From: Martelella sp. NC20 | GTDB taxonomy: Bacteria > Pseudomonadota > Alphaproteobacteria > Rhizobiales > Rhizobiaceae | NCBI RefSeq assembly: GCF_013459645.1 | Contig: NZ_CP054861.1 | Location: forward strand, 3,088,001-3,152,000 | DNA length: 64,000 nucleotides | Direction of reading: 5' to 3' | The notes under the pieces: model-generated | The model's database searches: none | Told to the model about the DNA's origin: nothing | The model's input: only the letters and a program-made list of their open reading frames with translations | Program-made: the position numbers and the translations under genes | In this document: positions 26,839 to 35,559 of the stretch, in pieces | Layout: every line of letters begins with the position of its first letter | Position numbering within the stretch: position 1 is the stretch's first letter

Positions 26839-27512
26839 CAGCGCCGCTCCATGCGTCCGCCATGGAATTCTGTCGGCGGGCGGTGATATCCGGGCGGCGG
26901 GCCACCGTGGTAACCCGGAGGCGGCGGTCGGTAGCCGGGGCGGTTCACCGGCGGCGGCCGGTAAGCGGGCGGCGGCGGGCGATAAACGGGCGGCGGCGCT
27001 CCCCATGCCGGGCGATAGCCGGGCGGCGCCCTCCAGCCGGGCGGCGGACCACCCCAGCCGGGCGGCGCGCGCCATCCGGGCGGCGGGTAATAGGGACGCG
27101 GCGCATAGTAGGGCGGATAACGGCCCCATGTATTGTACCATGGGTATCCGCGGTAATAATTGTTCCAGTAGGACTGAGAAAACGCGGTGATCGCGACGCC
27201 GGAGGCAAAGGCGATCGCCGGCGACAGCGTCTGGCGCTGGTTCTGGTAAACCACCTGGATATAGCGCGCGGCAAGCCAGCCGCGATAATTGGCGTAGGAC
27301 ACGTCGCACCAGCTGTAATCGGCGAGGCATCCATTGTTGACGACACTGGCGCCGGCCGGAACAACCGTGACCGAAGGGTACGATGTTGAGGGGCCGGCGC
27401 GAAGATTGACGTTGGACGTGGCGAAGGCGGAGGTTGCCGCATGCGCCTGGACCGACATCAGTGCCGCCGCCAGCGCAATGCCGGCAGATTTCAAAACGGC
27501 GCTTGCTCTCAT
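26838..27512 (-). CDS. Secreted SH3-domain protein with Pro/Tyr/Gly-rich tail
   Basis: The 224-residue product starts at ATG 27512 (MRASAVLKSAGIALAAALMS) with a signal peptide cleaved near AHA. A bacterial SH3 domain follows (ATSNVNLRAGPSTSYPSVTV, GCLADYSWCDVSYANYRGWL). From about residue 105 a low-complexity tail contains many PPPGWRAPPG- and YRPPPP-type repeats to the end. SH3b domains usually bind cell-wall material; the tail may be extended or adhesive. The specific role is unknown. Confidence 0.83.
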   Translation of the reverse strand: MRASAVLKSAGIALAAALMSVQAHAATSAFATSNVNLRAGPSTSYPSVTVVPAGASVVNNGCLADYSWCDVSYANYRGWLAARYIQVVYQNQRQTLSPAIAFASGVAITAFSQSYWNNYYRGYPWYNTWGRYPPYYAPRPYYPPPGWRAPPGWGGPPPGWRAPPGYRPAWGAPPPVYRPPPPAYRPPPVNRPGYRPPPPGYHGGPPPGYHRPPTEFHGGRMERR

Positions 27513-27635
27513 GTTTGCTCTCCGAAACGAGTGTTGAAGCCAACGCAAAAGAAAATGGCAAAATGGAGTATGGCGGGCGAAAGCTGAAGCCTGGATGAAC
27601 GAAGCCCAGCGCGAACGGCAATCCGGGTATTCGCT

Positions 27636-28805
27636 TCAGTTCCGGCCGAAACCGTAGGCCTCATAGCCATAGAGCCAATCGAGTTCGCGGGCAAGGGAAT
27701 CGGGGGAGCGCATCGTCAGCACCGCATCGCGGCCGAACCGGAGGGGACCGCGCGCATGATAGGCGAACCTGTTGAGGCTGGTGCGTTTTCTGAGCCGCTC
27801 CAGTCGCGGTCTGCGATGGGCCTCGAACGCTGAAAAGGCATCAGAAACAGGCATTTCGGCGAGAAACGCGGCAAGCTCGAAGCCATCTTCTATCGCCATA
27901 GCCGCGCCCTGAGCCGAAAACGGCATCATCGCGTGAAGCGCATCGCCGATCATGATCGTATCGGCGCCGTTATGCCAGCGCCCGTCGGCAACCTCGTAAA
28001 GCGGCCAGACCGCAGGCGCGGCCTTCGAAAAAAGTTTTTGAAGCGCAGGGTTCCAGCCGCCGAAATATTCGTTGCGCGCGACCTGCCAGCTATGGCCGGC
28101 CTTGCCGTCCCATGTCTCCCCGGGGCTCGCGCCGGCGGCGATCGCAACCAGGTTGAAGCCGCTGACATCGCGCAGGGGATAGGCGACCAGATGCGCGCTC
28201 GGGCCCATGAAGGCGGTGACGTGCTCACGGCTCAGGAACGCCGGCGTATCTTCGGCGGAAACCACGAAACGCCATGCGATATTGCCGGAAAACCGCGCTT
28301 TCGGCGCACCGGCAATATGCCTGCGGCTGGCGGACCAGACGCCGTCGGCGCAGATGACCGCGTCGGGTTTGCGATGGCCGGCGGCCGCAATCGTCGCCAT
28401 ATCCGGCGATACGATGCGATGGCCAAGCCTCAACGTGGCGAGCGGCTCTTCGCTGACCGCCTGTTTCAGCGCGGTCTGCAATGTGGCGCGGTGGAGAACG
28501 CCGTAAGGCGCATCCCAGCGGGAACGCGCCTCGCCCACCGGAAGGCCGGTGATCCGGCGCAGGCTGATGCCCGAGGCGAGCGTGACCTCGCGCGGCTCGC
28601 GCCACTGGCTCTCGATCCTGTGGAGCACGCCGACCTGTTCCAGACAGCGCGCGGCATTGGGAGAAATCTGCAGGCCGGCGCCGACCTCGTCCAGGGCTTC
28701 CGCCTGCTCGAAGACGTCGCTTGAAATGCCGCGGCGCGCCAGTGCAAGCGCCACGTTCAGCCCGGCGATGCCCGCTCCGATGATCGCGACATGATGAACC
28801 GTCAT
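27636..28805 (-). CDS. FAD-dependent monooxygenase (salicylate hydroxylase-like)
   Basis: The 389-residue flavoprotein has the N-terminal Rossmann motif GAGIAGLNVALALARRG, the middle DG-type motif region (AVICADGVWSASRRH) and the C-terminal FAD motif GDALHAMMPFSAQGAAMAIED. This is the layout of NAD(P)H-dependent aromatic hydroxylases of the PHBH/UbiH group. The substrate cannot be inferred and no aromatic degradation genes are adjacent. The zinc-finger gene lies 48 bases upstream in the same orientation. Confidence 0.85.
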   Translation of the reverse strand: MTVHHVAIIGAGIAGLNVALALARRGISSDVFEQAEALDEVGAGLQISPNAARCLEQVGVLHRIESQWREPREVTLASGISLRRITGLPVGEARSRWDAPYGVLHRATLQTALKQAVSEEPLATLRLGHRIVSPDMATIAAAGHRKPDAVICADGVWSASRRHIAGAPKARFSGNIAWRFVVSAEDTPAFLSREHVTAFMGPSAHLVAYPLRDVSGFNLVAIAAGASPGETWDGKAGHSWQVARNEYFGGWNPALQKLFSKAAPAVWPLYEVADGRWHNGADTIMIGDALHAMMPFSAQGAAMAIEDGFELAAFLAEMPVSDAFSAFEAHRRPRLERLRKRTSLNRFAYHARGPLRFGRDAVLTMRSPDSLARELDWLYGYEAYGFGRN

Positions 28806-28853
28806 GGCATCCTCCGGCCGCTCCCGGCATTCATCCGGGCGGCGGGCGTGAGG

Positions 28854-29099
28854 TCAGGCTGCGTCAACCTGGTAGGCGCAGCCGGGCGGGTTGGACTGTT
28901 CGCCGTGAAGGGCAGGGTTGTAGCGGTAAAGCGTCGAGCAATAGGAACAGACGGCTTCGCTGTCATCGCCCATATCGATGAAGATATGCGGATGGTCGAA
29001 GGGCGAGGATGCGCCGACGCACATGAATTCCTTGACCCCGATCTCGATGGAGCGATGTCCCTCGTCGTTCTTGAAATGCGCGATCGCGTGACCAGCCAT
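28854..29099 (-). CDS. Zinc-finger (CHCC-type) domain protein
   Basis: The 81-residue protein (MAGHAIAHFKNDEGHRSIEI) has the ligand set CVGASSPFDHPHIFID followed by CSYCSTLYRYN, the CHCC zinc finger shared with the NDUFS6 subunit of respiratory complex I. In alphaproteobacteria these small proteins are thought to be complex I associated or to bind zinc only; this role is inferred. It is divergent from the alpha/beta hydrolase gene. Confidence 0.85.
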   Translation of the reverse strand: MAGHAIAHFKNDEGHRSIEIGVKEFMCVGASSPFDHPHIFIDMGDDSEAVCSYCSTLYRYNPALHGEQSNPPGCAYQVDAA

Positions 29100-29229
29100 A
29101 ATTGTCTCCGGTTCCTTGAGCTTTCGGCGCGGACACTATAACTCTTTGCCGCAAATGTGTAGTACCCGATTTGCCGCGCAGGCGGCTTTTCGCGGGCCTG
29201 TTTTGACAATGATCAGCCGCGGTGCAGCC

Positions 29230-30018
29230 ATGAATTTCAATCTCCCGGATTTCGACAGTTTCGAGCATGACGGCCTCGACCTTGCGTATTTCGATGCGGG
29301 CGCGGGCGAGCCCGTTCTGCTGATTCACGGCTTTGCCTCGACGGCTTCCGTCAACTGGGTTCATCCGGGCTGGCTGAAGACGCTGGGCGAGGCGGGCTAC
29401 CGGGTGATCGCGCTCGACAATCGCGGCCATGGCAGGAGCGACAAGCCGCACGATCCCGAACTTTACCACCCGGCGCTGATGGCTGGCGACGCCGCCGCCC
29501 TGCTCGATCACCTCGAAATCGAGAACGCCCATGTGATGGGCTATTCCATGGGCGCGCGCATCGCCGCCTTTCTGGCGCTTGATAATCCCGAAAGGGTCCG
29601 CAGCCTGATCTTCGGCGGGCTCGGCATCGCGCTTTGCGACGGGGCCGGCGACTGGGATCCGATCGCGGAAGCGCTTCGCGCGCCCTCGCTCGACGATGTC
29701 ACCCATGAGCGCGGCCGCATGTTCCGCGCCTTCGCCGATCAGACCCGAAGCGACCGGATCGCGCTTGCCGCCTGTATCGAGACCTCGCGCGCACTGGTTT
29801 CGCGCGAGGATGTCGGCAGCATCGCCGCGCCGACGCTGATCGGGGTCGGCACCCGCGACGATCTCGCCGGCTCGCCCCAGACGCTTGCGGGCCTGATGCA
29901 GAATGCGAGGGCGCTTAACATCCCCAACCGCGACCACATGCTCGCCGTCGGCGACAAGGTCTTCAAGCAGGCGGTTCTGGACTTTCTTCAGGGCGTTTCG
30001 CACGACCCGGATGCCTGA
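29230..30018 (+). CDS. Alpha/beta hydrolase
   Basis: The 262-residue product has oxyanion motif LLIHGFAST, LDNRGHGRSDKP, nucleophile elbow MGYSMGAR (Ser), a late Asp (GTRDDLAG) and His (NRDHMLAV), so the catalytic triad is complete. It resembles esterase/haloperoxidase-like members of no fixed substrate. ATG 29230 is chosen near the start of similarity; ATG 29209 is possible. cysE follows 135 bases downstream in the same direction. Confidence 0.85.
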   Translation: MNFNLPDFDSFEHDGLDLAYFDAGAGEPVLLIHGFASTASVNWVHPGWLKTLGEAGYRVIALDNRGHGRSDKPHDPELYHPALMAGDAAALLDHLEIENAHVMGYSMGARIAAFLALDNPERVRSLIFGGLGIALCDGAGDWDPIAEALRAPSLDDVTHERGRMFRAFADQTRSDRIALAACIETSRALVSREDVGSIAAPTLIGVGTRDDLAGSPQTLAGLMQNARALNIPNRDHMLAVGDKVFKQAVLDFLQGVSHDPDA

Positions 30019-30153
30019 CACGAAAAACTGAAGCCGGCCGCATTGGTAATTGCGGCAGGCTGATCTATATTCCCCGCAAATTGCGTCCTTCACCGACCCT
30101 ATCGGTGCCGGCAGGTTTGACGCCCGGAAGAACCGGAAGAAGAGGAGGCCGTC

Positions 30154-30981
30154 ATGGCCGCGCAGCCCGAAAAGAACAGCCAGGAATCCAACCTGAAGGC
30201 CGTCGATCCGATCTGGGCGAGCCTGAGGTCGGAAGCCGAATACGCACTCGAAAAGGATCCGATCCTCGCCGCGTTTCTGTATTCGACCATTCTCAACCAT
30301 GATTCGCTGGAGGATTGCGTCGTCCACCGCATCTGCGAACGGCTCGACCACCCCGATGTCCAGGCGATCCTGCTGCGCCAGACCTTTGAGGAAATGCGCC
30401 GCGACTGGCCGGAATGGGGCGATATCCTGCGCGTCGATATCCAGGCGGTCTATGACCGCGACCCGGCCTGCACCCGGTTCATGGAGCCGGTGCTCTATTT
30501 CAAGGGTTTCCACGCGATCCAGACCCATCGCCTCGCCCACTGGCTCTGGAACAGGGGCCGGCGGGATCTGGCGCTCTATCTGCAGAGCCGGTCCTCCAGC
30601 GTTTTCCAGACCGACATCAATCCGGCCGCGAAGATGGGCAAGGGCATTTTCCTCGATCATGCCACCGGCCTTGTGGTCGGCATGACGGCGACGATCGGCG
30701 ACGACGTCTCGATCCTGCAGGGCGTCACGCTCGGCGGAACCGGCAAGGAGACCGGCGACCGCCATCCCAAGATCGGCGACAGCGTTCTGATCGGCGCGGG
30801 GGCGAAGGTTCTCGGCAATATCACGGTCGGCAAGTGCTCGCGGATCGCGGCCGGCTCGGTCGTGCTGAAGCCGGTGCCGGCCAATTCCACGGTCGCTGGC
30901 GTTCCCGCCAAGGTCATCGGCACGGCCGGCTGCTCCGACCCCGCGCGTTCGATGGACCAGCTGATCATTTCCGAGGAATAG
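30154..30981 (+). CDS. cysE: Serine O-acetyltransferase
   Basis: It makes O-acetylserine from serine and acetyl-CoA, the first step of cysteine synthesis. The 275-residue product has the helical N-terminal domain (DPIWASLRSEAEYALEKDPI, FHAIQTHRLAHWLWN) and a left-handed beta-helix of hexapeptide repeats from about residue 150 (GIFLDHATGLVVGMTATIGD, GVTLGGTGKETGDRHPKIGD). AGGAGG precedes the ATG. The C-terminal tail ends DQLIISEE and is the part that binds cysteine synthase and senses cysteine in the family. Confidence 0.95.
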   Translation: MAAQPEKNSQESNLKAVDPIWASLRSEAEYALEKDPILAAFLYSTILNHDSLEDCVVHRICERLDHPDVQAILLRQTFEEMRRDWPEWGDILRVDIQAVYDRDPACTRFMEPVLYFKGFHAIQTHRLAHWLWNRGRRDLALYLQSRSSSVFQTDINPAAKMGKGIFLDHATGLVVGMTATIGDDVSILQGVTLGGTGKETGDRHPKIGDSVLIGAGAKVLGNITVGKCSRIAAGSVVLKPVPANSTVAGVPAKVIGTAGCSDPARSMDQLIISEE

Positions 30982-31080
30982 AGGCCGGCGCAGAGCAAAT
31001 CCGCGTCGCGGGGCGTTTGCGTTTCGCCGGCGCGCATGGCAAAAGCCGGCGACATGCAAAGGCCAGACGGAGAAAATCCC

Positions 31081-31290
31081 TTGAAACAAGACGAAATCAA
31101 AAAACTCGACGCCTATTTCAAACGTCTCTTCGGGCCGACCTTTGCGGTTCGGACGCGACCGCGCAAGGATGATTCCTGCGAGGTCTACAATGGCGACGAG
31201 TTCATCGGCGTCATCTATCTCGACGACGAGGACGGCGACCGGTCCTATAATTTCTCGATGGCGATCCTCGACGTCGATCTCGAAGGCTGA
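31081..31290 (+). CDS. DUF3126 family protein
   Basis: The 69-residue protein aligns with the family from LKQDEIKKLDAYFKRLFGPT through RPRKDDSCEVYNGDEFIGVI to NFSMAILDVDLEG. The start is therefore taken as TTG 31081, with GGAGA about 9 bases upstream, rather than the ATG at 31036 or 31054. The function is unknown. It lies 99 bases after cysE and is probably cotranscribed with it, as in other Rhizobiales. Confidence 0.85.
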   Translation: MKQDEIKKLDAYFKRLFGPTFAVRTRPRKDDSCEVYNGDEFIGVIYLDDEDGDRSYNFSMAILDVDLEG

Positions 31291-31327
31291 ACGATCTTGT
31301 GTCAGCCGGGAAGCCTGCCGGGCCGGC

Positions 31328-31358
31328 AAAAAAAGACCGGCCCCGTTGGGGGGCCGGT
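31328..31358 (-). terminator. Minus-strand terminator without a matching upstream protein gene
   Basis: On the minus strand ACCGGCCCC (complement of 31350-31358), loop, GGGGCCGGT (complement of 31336-31344) and seven T form a strong terminator. No minus-strand protein gene lies between it and 32413, so it may end a small RNA transcribed leftward from the cysE-side spacer. Confidence 0.7.
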
Positions 31359-31520
31359 AAAAGGCGGAAATAATTCGGTGATCCGAAACAGAGGGAACTA
31401 AAGCACTCTCAAAAATCCGGGGCCACAATAAGCAGGTTATGAAAATCATCACGAGGCGAGCAATCGCGCCGCCTTGCCCCGTGGTCTGGATAGTGTAAGA
31501 ACATCTCGTTTTGATGACAT
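31328..31520 (-). ncRNA. Candidate small RNA ending at the orphan terminator
   Basis: The spacer between DUF3126 and the TSUP gene ends, on the minus strand, in a full terminator. Just before it is a small hairpin (TTCGG, TGAT, CCGAA) and the stretch CCCTCTGTTTCGGATCACC, which resembles CCTCTGTCTTAATTCCGATC before the 18254 terminator. The 5' end is unknown and no promoter was fixed, so the boundaries are approximate. Confidence 0.35.
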
Positions 31521-31586
31521 TGAGACGTAATTGAGCTTTCATTCCGTAAATTTCGGAAAGATGCCAGTGCCTCAGAAGGGAATGAG

Positions 31587-32408
31587 ATGCCGCCGCTTTC
31601 CGAACTCCTCGAACTTGCCGTATTGCTGGCGCTTGCCGGCGGGGTTGCCGGGTTTCTGGCGGGGCTTTTCGGCATCGGCGGCGGCGCGGTGCTGGTTCCG
31701 GTGTTCTATCAGGCGTTCGCGCTGTTCGGCGTCGATGACGGGCTGCGCATCAAGCTGAGCGTCGGCACCTCGCTCGCGATCATCATTCCGACATCGCTGC
31801 GTTCCTTTCAGTCGCATTACAAGCGCGGCGCGGTCGACATGGCGCTGCTGAGGCGCTGGGTGATCGCCGTTCCGCTCGGAGCGGTCGTTTCGACGCTGGT
31901 GATCGCCTATGCGCCGGGCAGCCTGCTGCGGGGCGCCTTTGCGGTGATTACGCTGCTGATCGGCATCAAGATGCTTTATCCGAGATCGGCCGAATGGCGG
32001 CTGGGCGACGATCTGCCGAAAAACCCGGCGCTGTTCATCTATGGCTGGTTCATCGGCCTGCTGTCCGGCCTTGTCGGTATCGGCGGCGGCACGCTCAACA
32101 ATACCTTCATGACATTCTTCAACCGGCCGATCCACCAGGCGGTGGCGACCTCGGCGGGGGTCGGCGTGCTGATTTCGATGCCGAGCTTCATCGGCAACAT
32201 CATCGGCGGATGGGGCAAGGCGGGCCTTCCGCCATTCTCGACCGGCTATATCAACTGGGTGGCCGTTCTCCTGATCATTCCGATCACAATGCTGATCGCG
32301 CCCCTTGGCGCAACCGTCGCGCATCGGCTCAGCAAGCGGAAACTGGAGGCCGGGTTCGGCATCTTTCTGCTGATCATCTCGGCGCGGTTTTTCTACTCGT
32401 TCTTCTGA
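31587..32408 (+). CDS. TSUP family (TauE/SafE) membrane transporter
   Basis: The 273-residue polytopic protein has the twin TSUP motifs FLAGLFGIGGGAVLVPVFYQ (about 23-42) and GLLSGLVGIGGGTLNNTFMT (about 157-176), placed symmetrically in two repeats of four helices. Members export sulfite or organosulfur anions. Being near cysE makes a sulfur role plausible but not proven. It differs clearly from the TSUP gene at 7082. Its stop is four bases from the convergent protease gene. Confidence 0.9.
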   Translation: MPPLSELLELAVLLALAGGVAGFLAGLFGIGGGAVLVPVFYQAFALFGVDDGLRIKLSVGTSLAIIIPTSLRSFQSHYKRGAVDMALLRRWVIAVPLGAVVSTLVIAYAPGSLLRGAFAVITLLIGIKMLYPRSAEWRLGDDLPKNPALFIYGWFIGLLSGLVGIGGGTLNNTFMTFFNRPIHQAVATSAGVGVLISMPSFIGNIIGGWGKAGLPPFSTGYINWVAVLLIIPITMLIAPLGATVAHRLSKRKLEAGFGIFLLIISARFFYSFF

Positions 32409-32412
32409 GCCG

Positions 32413-33123
32413 TTACTCGGTGAGCCGCAATTCGTCGGATCGCATGTCGACCGACGTCAGCGTCGACAGGAAGCTCATGCCGAGCAGGCTTTCTTCAAGC
32501 CGGCCTTCGGTCGCCACCATCGCCTTGACGTTGCGCCGCGTGATCGGGCCGATCGAAACCTCCTCGAGCGTTATCGGGGCGGCCATTGCCGTGCCATTGG
32601 CGGTCGTCACCATCGCTGTATAGCTGAGGTCGGAGCCCTCAAGGCCGATCCGGGCGGCATCTCTTGCGGTCAGCGTCACGCGGCTTGCGCCGGAATCCAC
32701 AAGCATGGTGATCGTTTTCCCGTCGATTTCGACATCGGCCGCGAAATGGCCGTCGAGGCGTTTGTTGAGGATCACCTGTCCACGCCCGTCGGAGGTCGTC
32801 GTCACCATCGCCATGCCGGGGATCAGCCCGCCGAAAAGCCTTGCGCCGATATTACGGAAATCATCGCGGAAAATATAGGCCGCGGCCACCACGAGCAGCA
32901 CCGCCGCCCAGATCAGCAGCGACTGGAACACGAAGCCGAGATTGCGGCGGCTCTGCAGGACGCCGGCGGATACCAGCAGCAATATCGGCGCAAGCCACAG
33001 GGTGCTGGCAAACTCATCGCTGTCGAGGCCAAGCGTCGTGCCGCTGGTTCCCGTCACCATCAGCAGGATCATGCCGACCGAGACGATGGCGATCAAAATC
33101 CAGAAAAGGCGCAACGCATTCAC
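32413..33123 (-). CDS. TIGR02281-type retropepsin-like aspartic protease, membrane anchored
   Basis: The 236-residue product has membrane helices near 4-20 (LFWILIAIVSVGMILLM) and 36-53, and another at about 65-82, then a periplasmic aspartic protease domain with the single active-site motif VDSGASRVTL and MVTTANGTAMAAPITLEEV. Such proteins work as dimers like retropepsins. The start is GTG 33123. CobS lies 41 bases upstream in the same direction. Substrates are unknown. Confidence 0.85.
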   Translation of the reverse strand: MNALRLFWILIAIVSVGMILLMVTGTSGTTLGLDSDEFASTLWLAPILLLVSAGVLQSRRNLGFVFQSLLIWAAVLLVVAAAYIFRDDFRNIGARLFGGLIPGMAMVTTTSDGRGQVILNKRLDGHFAADVEIDGKTITMLVDSGASRVTLTARDAARIGLEGSDLSYTAMVTTANGTAMAAPITLEEVSIGPITRRNVKAMVATEGRLEESLLGMSFLSTLTSVDMRSDELRLTE

Positions 33124-33164
33124 TCCCGGTCCGAGATGACAAGATATTGGTGGGATATCGGGAT

Positions 33165-33944
33165 TCAGGCGGCGATAACAAGGGTTAGGAGGAAAACGAT
33201 CTCGCCGATCTGTGCTGCCGCGCCCAGCGTGTCGCCGGTGTGACCGGCGATCCTTCTGTTGACGAAGGCGGCAAACAGAAGCGACGCGACGGCTGCAAAG
33301 GCAAGGCCCGCCAGAACCGGGCTCAACGTGTGCGCGGCGATGCCGAGCGCGACACACGAGACGAGGGCGATCGCCTCGGCCGCCGCCGTTGTCCGGATGC
33401 CGGGCCGACCCATGGCGGCGGCCGCGCCTTCCCTACGAGCTGCCGGCAGAATATACCATTGCAGCACCAGACAGCCGCGACCGGCGGTGGCGGCCGCGAC
33501 GAAAAGCAATGCCGCCGGCAGCGGGCCATACTGCGTGACGAGGGCTGCAAGTGCAGCAGCCCTGAGCAGCAGCGAGAGAACGATCGCGGTGACGCCGAAG
33601 ACGCCGGAATGGCTGTCCTTCATGATCGACAGCGCCTTTTCGCGGTCACGTCCGCCGAAAAGCCCGTCGGCCGCATCGGCCAGTCCGTCCTCGTGAAGCC
33701 CGCCGCAGATCATGATCGAGACAAGCATGGCGATGAGGGCAGCGATCAGCGGCGATGCTCCGATCCAGACAAAGCCGGCCAGGGCGATTGCGGGCGCGAT
33801 GGTTGCAATCGCGCCTGCAAGGGGGTACGCCCAAGCGGCGCGGGCGCCAGCGGGTATGTCGGCCATCACCAGCCCGGGCAGCCTCACGCGTGTGAGAAAA
33901 GTGACGGCGCTTGCCAAATCAGTAATGAAGAAGGGCATCTTCAT
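33165..33944 (-). CDS. cobS: Adenosylcobinamide-GDP ribazoletransferase
   Basis: It joins adenosylcobinamide-GDP to alpha-ribazole in the last step of cobalamin assembly at the inner membrane. The 259-residue polytopic product has LTRVRLPG, the acidic motif GGLHEDGLADAADGLFGG with the conserved metal-binding Asp/Glu residues, and KDSHSGVFGV. ATG 33944 (MKMPFFITDLAS) is the start. It is divergent from cobT across 101 bases. It was called cobV in Pseudomonas denitrificans. Confidence 0.94.
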   Translation of the reverse strand: MKMPFFITDLASAVTFLTRVRLPGLVMADIPAGARAAWAYPLAGAIATIAPAIALAGFVWIGASPLIAALIAMLVSIMICGGLHEDGLADAADGLFGGRDREKALSIMKDSHSGVFGVTAIVLSLLLRAAALAALVTQYGPLPAALLFVAAATAGRGCLVLQWYILPAARREGAAAAMGRPGIRTTAAAEAIALVSCVALGIAAHTLSPVLAGLAFAAVASLLFAAFVNRRIAGHTGDTLGAAAQIGEIVFLLTLVIAA

Positions 33945-34045
33945 CGGTTTCTGCTCGTTTCCACGTCTTCGGTCTTGATTGACTGTCGTTTGAAAAATAT
34001 GAGCGCGGGTAGACGCTTTCAGCATAGCACGGGACATAAAATTAC

Positions 34046-35062
34046 ATGAGCGCTGGACACCCATTTCAGGATTTTCGCAGTTTGCTGGAAGCCTTCCCCA
34101 AGGCCGACGCTGACATACTCTCGACCGCAAGAAAACGCAATGCCGTGCTTACCAAGCCGCCGGGCTCACTTGGCAGGCTGGAAGAAATCGCGATGTGGCT
34201 TGCCGCCTGGAGCGGTCGTGCGCCCGCGGTTAATCGCCCGATGGTTGCTGTTTTTGCAGGCAATCACGGCATAGCTGCCCGGGGCGTGTCGGCCTATCCG
34301 GCGGAAGTGACAAAGCAGATGGTCGAAAATTTTGCCAAGGGCGGGGCCGCCATCAACCAGATCTGCGCCAGCGTCGATCTCAGCCTGAAAATATTCGATC
34401 TCGCGCTTGATCACCCCACCGGCGATATCTCCGTTGAGCCCGCGCTTTCGGAGCGCGATTGCGCCGCGACCATGGCCTACGGCATGGAGGCGGTCGCCGG
34501 CGGCGTTGATCTTCTCTGCCTCGGCGAGATGGGCATCGGCAATACCACCGTTGCCGCCGCGCTCTGCTACGGGCTCTATGGCGGCAGTGCCGCCGACTGG
34601 GTCGGCCCGGGCACAGGCGTGGAAGGAGAGGCTTACGAACGCAAGCTCGCCCTGGTCGAGCAGGCGGTCGCGCTCCACAAGGATCACCTGTCCGATCCGC
34701 TGGAGGCGTTGCGCCGTCTCGGCGGGCGGGAACTCGCGGCGATCGCGGGCGCCATCATCGCTGCACGGATGCAGAAAGTGCCGGTGCTGATCGATGGTTA
34801 TGTCGCGACCGCCGCCGCCGCCGTTCTGAAGGCCATCAACCCTTCGGCGCTCGACCATTGCATGATCGCCCATGTCTCCGCCGAGCCCGGTCATCTGAAA
34901 CTGGTCCAGAAGCTCGGCAAGACGCCGCTGCTCGCGCTCGGCATGCGGCTGGGCGAGGGCACGGGGGCGGCCCTTGCCGCCGGTCTGGTCAAGGCGGCCG
35001 CCGCCTGTCACACTGGCATGGCAACCTTCGAGGAAGCGGGTGTTTCCGACCGCGAGGGCTGA
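34046..35062 (+). CDS. cobT: Nicotinate-nucleotide-dimethylbenzimidazole phosphoribosyltransferase
   Basis: It activates dimethylbenzimidazole to alpha-ribazole phosphate, which feeds CobS. The 338-residue product has TKPPGSLGRLEEIA, VFAGNHGIAARGVSAYP, GEMGIGNTTVAAAL, GGRELAAIAGAI and the catalytic glutamate in MRLGEGTGAALA. Length and motifs match the family. It is divergent from cobS; the 101-base gap shows no cobalamin riboswitch. dgkA lies 129 bases downstream. Confidence 0.95.
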   Translation: MSAGHPFQDFRSLLEAFPKADADILSTARKRNAVLTKPPGSLGRLEEIAMWLAAWSGRAPAVNRPMVAVFAGNHGIAARGVSAYPAEVTKQMVENFAKGGAAINQICASVDLSLKIFDLALDHPTGDISVEPALSERDCAATMAYGMEAVAGGVDLLCLGEMGIGNTTVAAALCYGLYGGSAADWVGPGTGVEGEAYERKLALVEQAVALHKDHLSDPLEALRRLGGRELAAIAGAIIAARMQKVPVLIDGYVATAAAAVLKAINPSALDHCMIAHVSAEPGHLKLVQKLGKTPLLALGMRLGEGTGAALAAGLVKAAAACHTGMATFEEAGVSDREG

Positions 35063-35082
35063 GTTGCCGGCATGTCGCGGGA

Positions 35083-35100
35083 CTGTCACAAGCCTGTGGC
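35083..35100 (+). promoter_or_regulatory. Candidate PhoB box upstream of dgkA
   Basis: CTGTCACAAGCCTGTGGC is two 7-base half-sites, CTGTCAC and CTGTGGC, 11 bases apart from start to start, the layout of PhoB-binding direct repeats. It lies about 90 bases before the dgkA start. The second half-site is weak, so the call is tentative. Confidence 0.3.
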
Positions 35101-35191
35101 AGTTTGCGCTACGTTGCCGGGGCCGAGCGGCTTTCAGGGGTACCGAAGCGCGCTGGCCGATGGCTTTTGTGAAAACGGCGAAGGGTAGTGA

Positions 35192-35554
35192 ATGGCCCCT
35201 ATCGAGAAGAAGAAGGGTTTGCGCCATCTGATCGCGGCGGGCGGCTATTCGTTCCAGGGGTTCATGCGGTTATTGCAGGAGGAGGCCTTTCGCCACGAAC
35301 TGATCGGCTTCGTGCTCGGCCTCGTGGTGTTCTTCCTCGTCGGCGCAACCCCCGTGCAGTTCATGATTTTCGTGATCCTGATGCTTTGCCTGTTTGCCGC
35401 GGAATCGCTCAATACCGCCATCGAGGAAATCATCGACCGGGTCTCGCCCGAGCGCTCGCTGGAAGGCAAGCACGCCAAGGATCTCGGCTCGTTCGCGACC
35501 TTCTGCCTGATCGCCGGCAATGTGATCTACGCCGTCTATGTGGTGTTTTTCTGA
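35192..35554 (+). CDS. dgkA: Diacylglycerol kinase
   Basis: It phosphorylates diacylglycerol to phosphatidic acid in the inner membrane. The 120-residue product has the family layout: amphipathic N-terminus (LRHLIAAGGYSFQGFMRLLQ), EEAFRHELIGF, and the signature AAESLNTAIEEIIDRVSPE with KHAKDLGSFA, plus three membrane helices. In rhizobia it recycles diacylglycerol from glucan or phosphate-stress lipid turnover. It is convergent with the GNAT gene. Confidence 0.93.
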   Translation: MAPIEKKKGLRHLIAAGGYSFQGFMRLLQEEAFRHELIGFVLGLVVFFLVGATPVQFMIFVILMLCLFAAESLNTAIEEIIDRVSPERSLEGKHAKDLGSFATFCLIAGNVIYAVYVVFF

Positions 35555-35559
35555 GGCGC

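Noticed and set aside
28963..31542. An 859-codon minus-strand open frame across cysE and the hydrolase
   Set aside because: It runs opposite to three genes with clear motifs and has no ribosome site or domain pattern.
33945..34045. Cobalamin riboswitch between cobS and cobT
   Set aside because: The gap is only 101 bases and lacks the B12-box and the expected helices.
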